Assembly (NCBI GenBank): GCA_002478145.1
Contig: DLMI01000157.1
Coordinates: forward strand, 1 to 7,688
Source: Acidobacteria bacterium UBA7540
GTDB lineage: Bacteria; Acidobacteriota; Terriglobia; UBA7540
Direction: 5' to 3'
DNA: 7,688 nucleotides
This document shows positions 6,191 through 7,688 of this stretch, piece by piece. A program made the position numbers and the translations under genes. The stretch's first letter is position 1. Every line of letters starts with the position of its first letter. The notes beneath the pieces are model-generated. The model did no database searches. It saw only the letters and a program-made list of their open reading frames with translations, and had not been told where the DNA came from.

Positions 6191-7153
6191 AAGAGTAAAA
6201 CCCCTAAAAAGAAGCTGGCCCGTCCAAAACGAATCCTTCGCCTTCCCGATTTGGACCACGCCAAGGTAGCCGTCCTGAATACTCTGAGCTCGCCCGATTC
6301 TCAACGCTCCTACCGGTTCGCCATCGACGATTTCATCGCGTGGTATTGTTCCGAGCCCAGACTGGCCTTAAACAAGACCGTCGTCCTGCGTTACGAACTG
6401 CAATTGGAAGCCCGTCAGTTGGCGTCGTCCACGATCAACCTGCGACTGGCCGCCGTGAGAAGACTGGCCTATGAGGCCGCCGATACCGGCCTGCTGAGCC
6501 CAGAGTTGGCGGCTGGCATTCGACGCGTGAAGGGAGCAAAAAAACTCGGTGTTCGGCTGGGCAATTGGCTCAGTTCCAATGAGGCCAAGGCGCTGTTGGA
6601 CTCCGCCAACGTCCAAACGGTCCGTGGCAAACGCAGCCGAGGCATCCTCGCGGTCTGCCTCGGGTGCGGCCTTCGCCGATCGGAGTTGGCACATCTTACG
6701 GTCGAGCACCTGCAAAGAAGGGAAGATCACTGGGCCATTGTCGATCTGATAGGAAAGGGAGGGCATATTCGAACAGTGCCCGTGCCGAATTGGGTCAAAT
6801 CCGCTCTGGACTTATGGATGGAGGCCGCCAGTATATCCAGTGGGCGAGTCTTTCGCTGTGTGAATAAGAGCGGATTCGTATGGGGTGCAGGAGTCACCGA
6901 AAAGGTCGTCTGGTCTGTTGTGAGGGAGTGCGCAGCCAAAGCAGGAATAGCTAAGCTGGCGCCTCATGATCTTCGCCGCACGTGTGCCCGGCTCTGTCAT
7001 GTCGCGGGTGGGGAGCTTGAGCAGATCCAGTTTTTGCTCGGCCATGTGAGCGTACAGACGACGGAACAGTACCTTGGATGCAGACAGAGGTTGAAGAACG
7101 CAGTGAACGACTGCATCGGGATTGAACCGGAGGAAGATCGCCTTGGCGGGTGA
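6188..7153 (+). CDS. Tyrosine recombinase / integrase
   Basis: This 321-residue site-specific recombinase has the full catalytic set. Residues 22-120 form the SAM-like core-binding domain (SQRSYRFAIDDFIAWY, STINLRLAAVRRLAYEA). The catalytic domain spans about 128-300: Arg163 in GCGLRRSEL, Lys190 in IGKGGHIRTVPVP, His260 and Arg263 in HDLRRT, His286 in LLGH, and nucleophile Tyr295 in TTEQYLG. Nothing is missing, so it should cut and rejoin DNA through a 3'-phosphotyrosine. The basic start MKSKTPKKKLARPKR is typical of DNA-binding tails. The start is an ATG with AAGGAG ten bases upstream, but inside a hairpin. Length and layout fit a stand-alone XerC/D-like integrase, of a kind that I recall being duplicated many times in acidobacterial genomes. 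No excisionase, cargo or obvious att core surrounds it, so it may be a solitary or domesticated copy. Substrate site unknown. Confidence 0.93.
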   Translation: MKSKTPKKKLARPKRILRLPDLDHAKVAVLNTLSSPDSQRSYRFAIDDFIAWYCSEPRLALNKTVVLRYELQLEARQLASSTINLRLAAVRRLAYEAADTGLLSPELAAGIRRVKGAKKLGVRLGNWLSSNEAKALLDSANVQTVRGKRSRGILAVCLGCGLRRSELAHLTVEHLQRREDHWAIVDLIGKGGHIRTVPVPNWVKSALDLWMEAASISSGRVFRCVNKSGFVWGAGVTEKVVWSVVRECAAKAGIAKLAPHDLRRTCARLCHVAGGELEQIQFLLGHVSVQTTEQYLGCRQRLKNAVNDCIGIEPEEDRLGG

Positions 7154-7167
7154 GCATCGAGGCTCAC
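7150..7167 (+). repeat. Small hairpin overlapping the recombinase stop
   Basis: GTGAGC (7150-7155) and GCTCAC (7162-7167) pair across a 6-base loop, enclosing the TGA stop at 7151-7153. No T-run follows, so it is at best a weak termination or mRNA-end structure. Confidence 0.35.
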
Positions 7168-7451
7168 TGACATAGGCGAAGAGCCGACTTATCAGGCCGA
7201 ATCCGATCAGGATGCTGTCGATCGCCCAGAAATTATTGGTGGGAAGGGGATTTCACGACAGGTTTCCTTGATTCCTCTCAGCGTGGCCAACTTCCGAGTG
7301 GCCGACCACTCGCCCAGAATCACCGGATCGGCCCCACACGGATGCGAGTTGCCTATTGGGAATCGTCACGATAAGATGTGACGTGGGCAGAGAATTCGCA
7401 GCCGAACGCGCGATACAGAATAGTGGCGATCCGCTGACAATCAGGCTAACG
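7154..7451. other. Intergenic region with two palindromes
   Basis: I see no gene in these 298 bp. CGAGTGG (7295-7301) and CCACTCG (7306-7312) form a 7-bp hairpin with a 4-base loop. CGTCAC (7364-7369) and GTGACG (7378-7383) are inverted around an 8-base spacer. Either could be an operator for the downstream membrane protein, or the second could be a recombinase core site. The minus-strand open frame crossing 7253-7492 overlaps the better membrane-protein frame and is not supported. Confidence 0.45.
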
Positions 7452-7688
7452 ATGAGGGCCGACTCCAAATTGCTGACGACCTTCTTCCGCAACCAGGGCG
7501 TCTACTTGTTTATCGCTTTCGTGATTGGCGCCATTTTCTGGGCCATGGGCGAGCCCATACATCCTTTCACCGTCATCTTGTACTCGCTGTGCATCGGCAA
7601 TTTCCTTTCGCCTCCCATGCAATGGCTGCACGCGCTGTACGAAAGGCCGGCTCCTTATGACTGGCTGATCTTCCTGGTCTTGCTGTGC
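7452..7688 (+). CDS. Multi-span membrane protein, 5' part only (possible sensor kinase)
   Basis: From the ATG at 7452 the frame stays open to the end of the window, giving 79 residues of a longer protein. Short basic MRADSK is followed by a first hydrophobic helix (about 16-33, GVYLFIAFVIGAIFWAMG), a second (about 37-52, HPFTVILYSLCIGNFL), a loop with SPPMQWLHALYERPAPY, and the beginning of a third (DWLIFLVLLC). This tandem-helix start, with short loops and no signal peptide, is reminiscent of the N-terminal sensor region of LytS/YehU-like histidine kinases in Acidobacteriota (recalled similarity). The kinase domain lies outside the window, so the assignment is unproven. The Shine-Dalgarno is weak (AGG before the ATG). 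The frame stays open upstream without clear protein character, so the start is the least certain part. Confidence 0.7.
   Translation, partial: MRADSKLLTTFFRNQGVYLFIAFVIGAIFWAMGEPIHPFTVILYSLCIGNFLSPPMQWLHALYERPAPYDWLIFLVLLC

Noticed and set aside
7253..7492. Minus-strand 79-codon frame before the right-end membrane protein
   Set aside because: It crosses the start of the plus-strand frame, which has clear alternating membrane helices. The minus frame has no such signal.

Overview
The window looks like a chromosomal stretch from an Acidobacteriota-type soil bacterium. That placement is an inference from three things: the gene families present (a HAF-repeat secreted protein, a winged-helix/TolB-like/TPR membrane regulator, and a GVRLGNWLS-type tyrosine recombinase), the moderately high GC, and interspersed palindromes of the kind whose translation reads CHSERSEESR. 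No rRNA, tRNA or CRISPR array was seen.

Left half (1-3669), minus strand. A secreted HAF-repeat protein (722-2287, with a strong Shine-Dalgarno) is followed by a small ORF of unknown function that looks N-terminally truncated (89-604). Upstream lies about 0.8 kb (2288-3105) with no convincing gene. It is crowded with inverted repeats, including a CHSERSEESR-type palindrome, a 10-bp perfect hairpin, and a 31-codon ORF ending in a CPCCG knuckle that may be a zinc-ribbon remnant. Next comes a small secreted protein of unknown function (3106-3669).

Centre (3670-5969). A divergent intergenic region of 326 bp holds a long branched inverted repeat flanked by near-identical 9-mers, which resembles a miniature mobile element. 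It separates the secreted protein from a 657-residue one-component membrane regulator on the plus strand. This regulator has an N-terminal OmpR/CadC-type DNA-binding domain, one membrane helix, a TolB-like domain and TPRs. A 61-bp palindromic repeat (15-bp perfect arms) lies in frame within the linker just after the membrane helix.

Right part (5970-7688), plus strand. A complete tyrosine recombinase (6188-7153) has its start codon buried in a 12-bp hairpin whose loop carries the Shine-Dalgarno. After 298 bp of intergenic sequence with small inverted repeats, a multi-membrane-span protein begins at 7452 and runs off the window; it could be the sensor part of a histidine kinase.

The genes do not form one obvious pathway. 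The best functional hypothesis is that the membrane regulator controls the divergent secreted protein. The most interesting material is repeat and RNA structure: the in-frame palindrome, the MITE-like element in the divergent promoter region, and the hairpin over the recombinase start. I see no clear undescribed defence or metabolic system.
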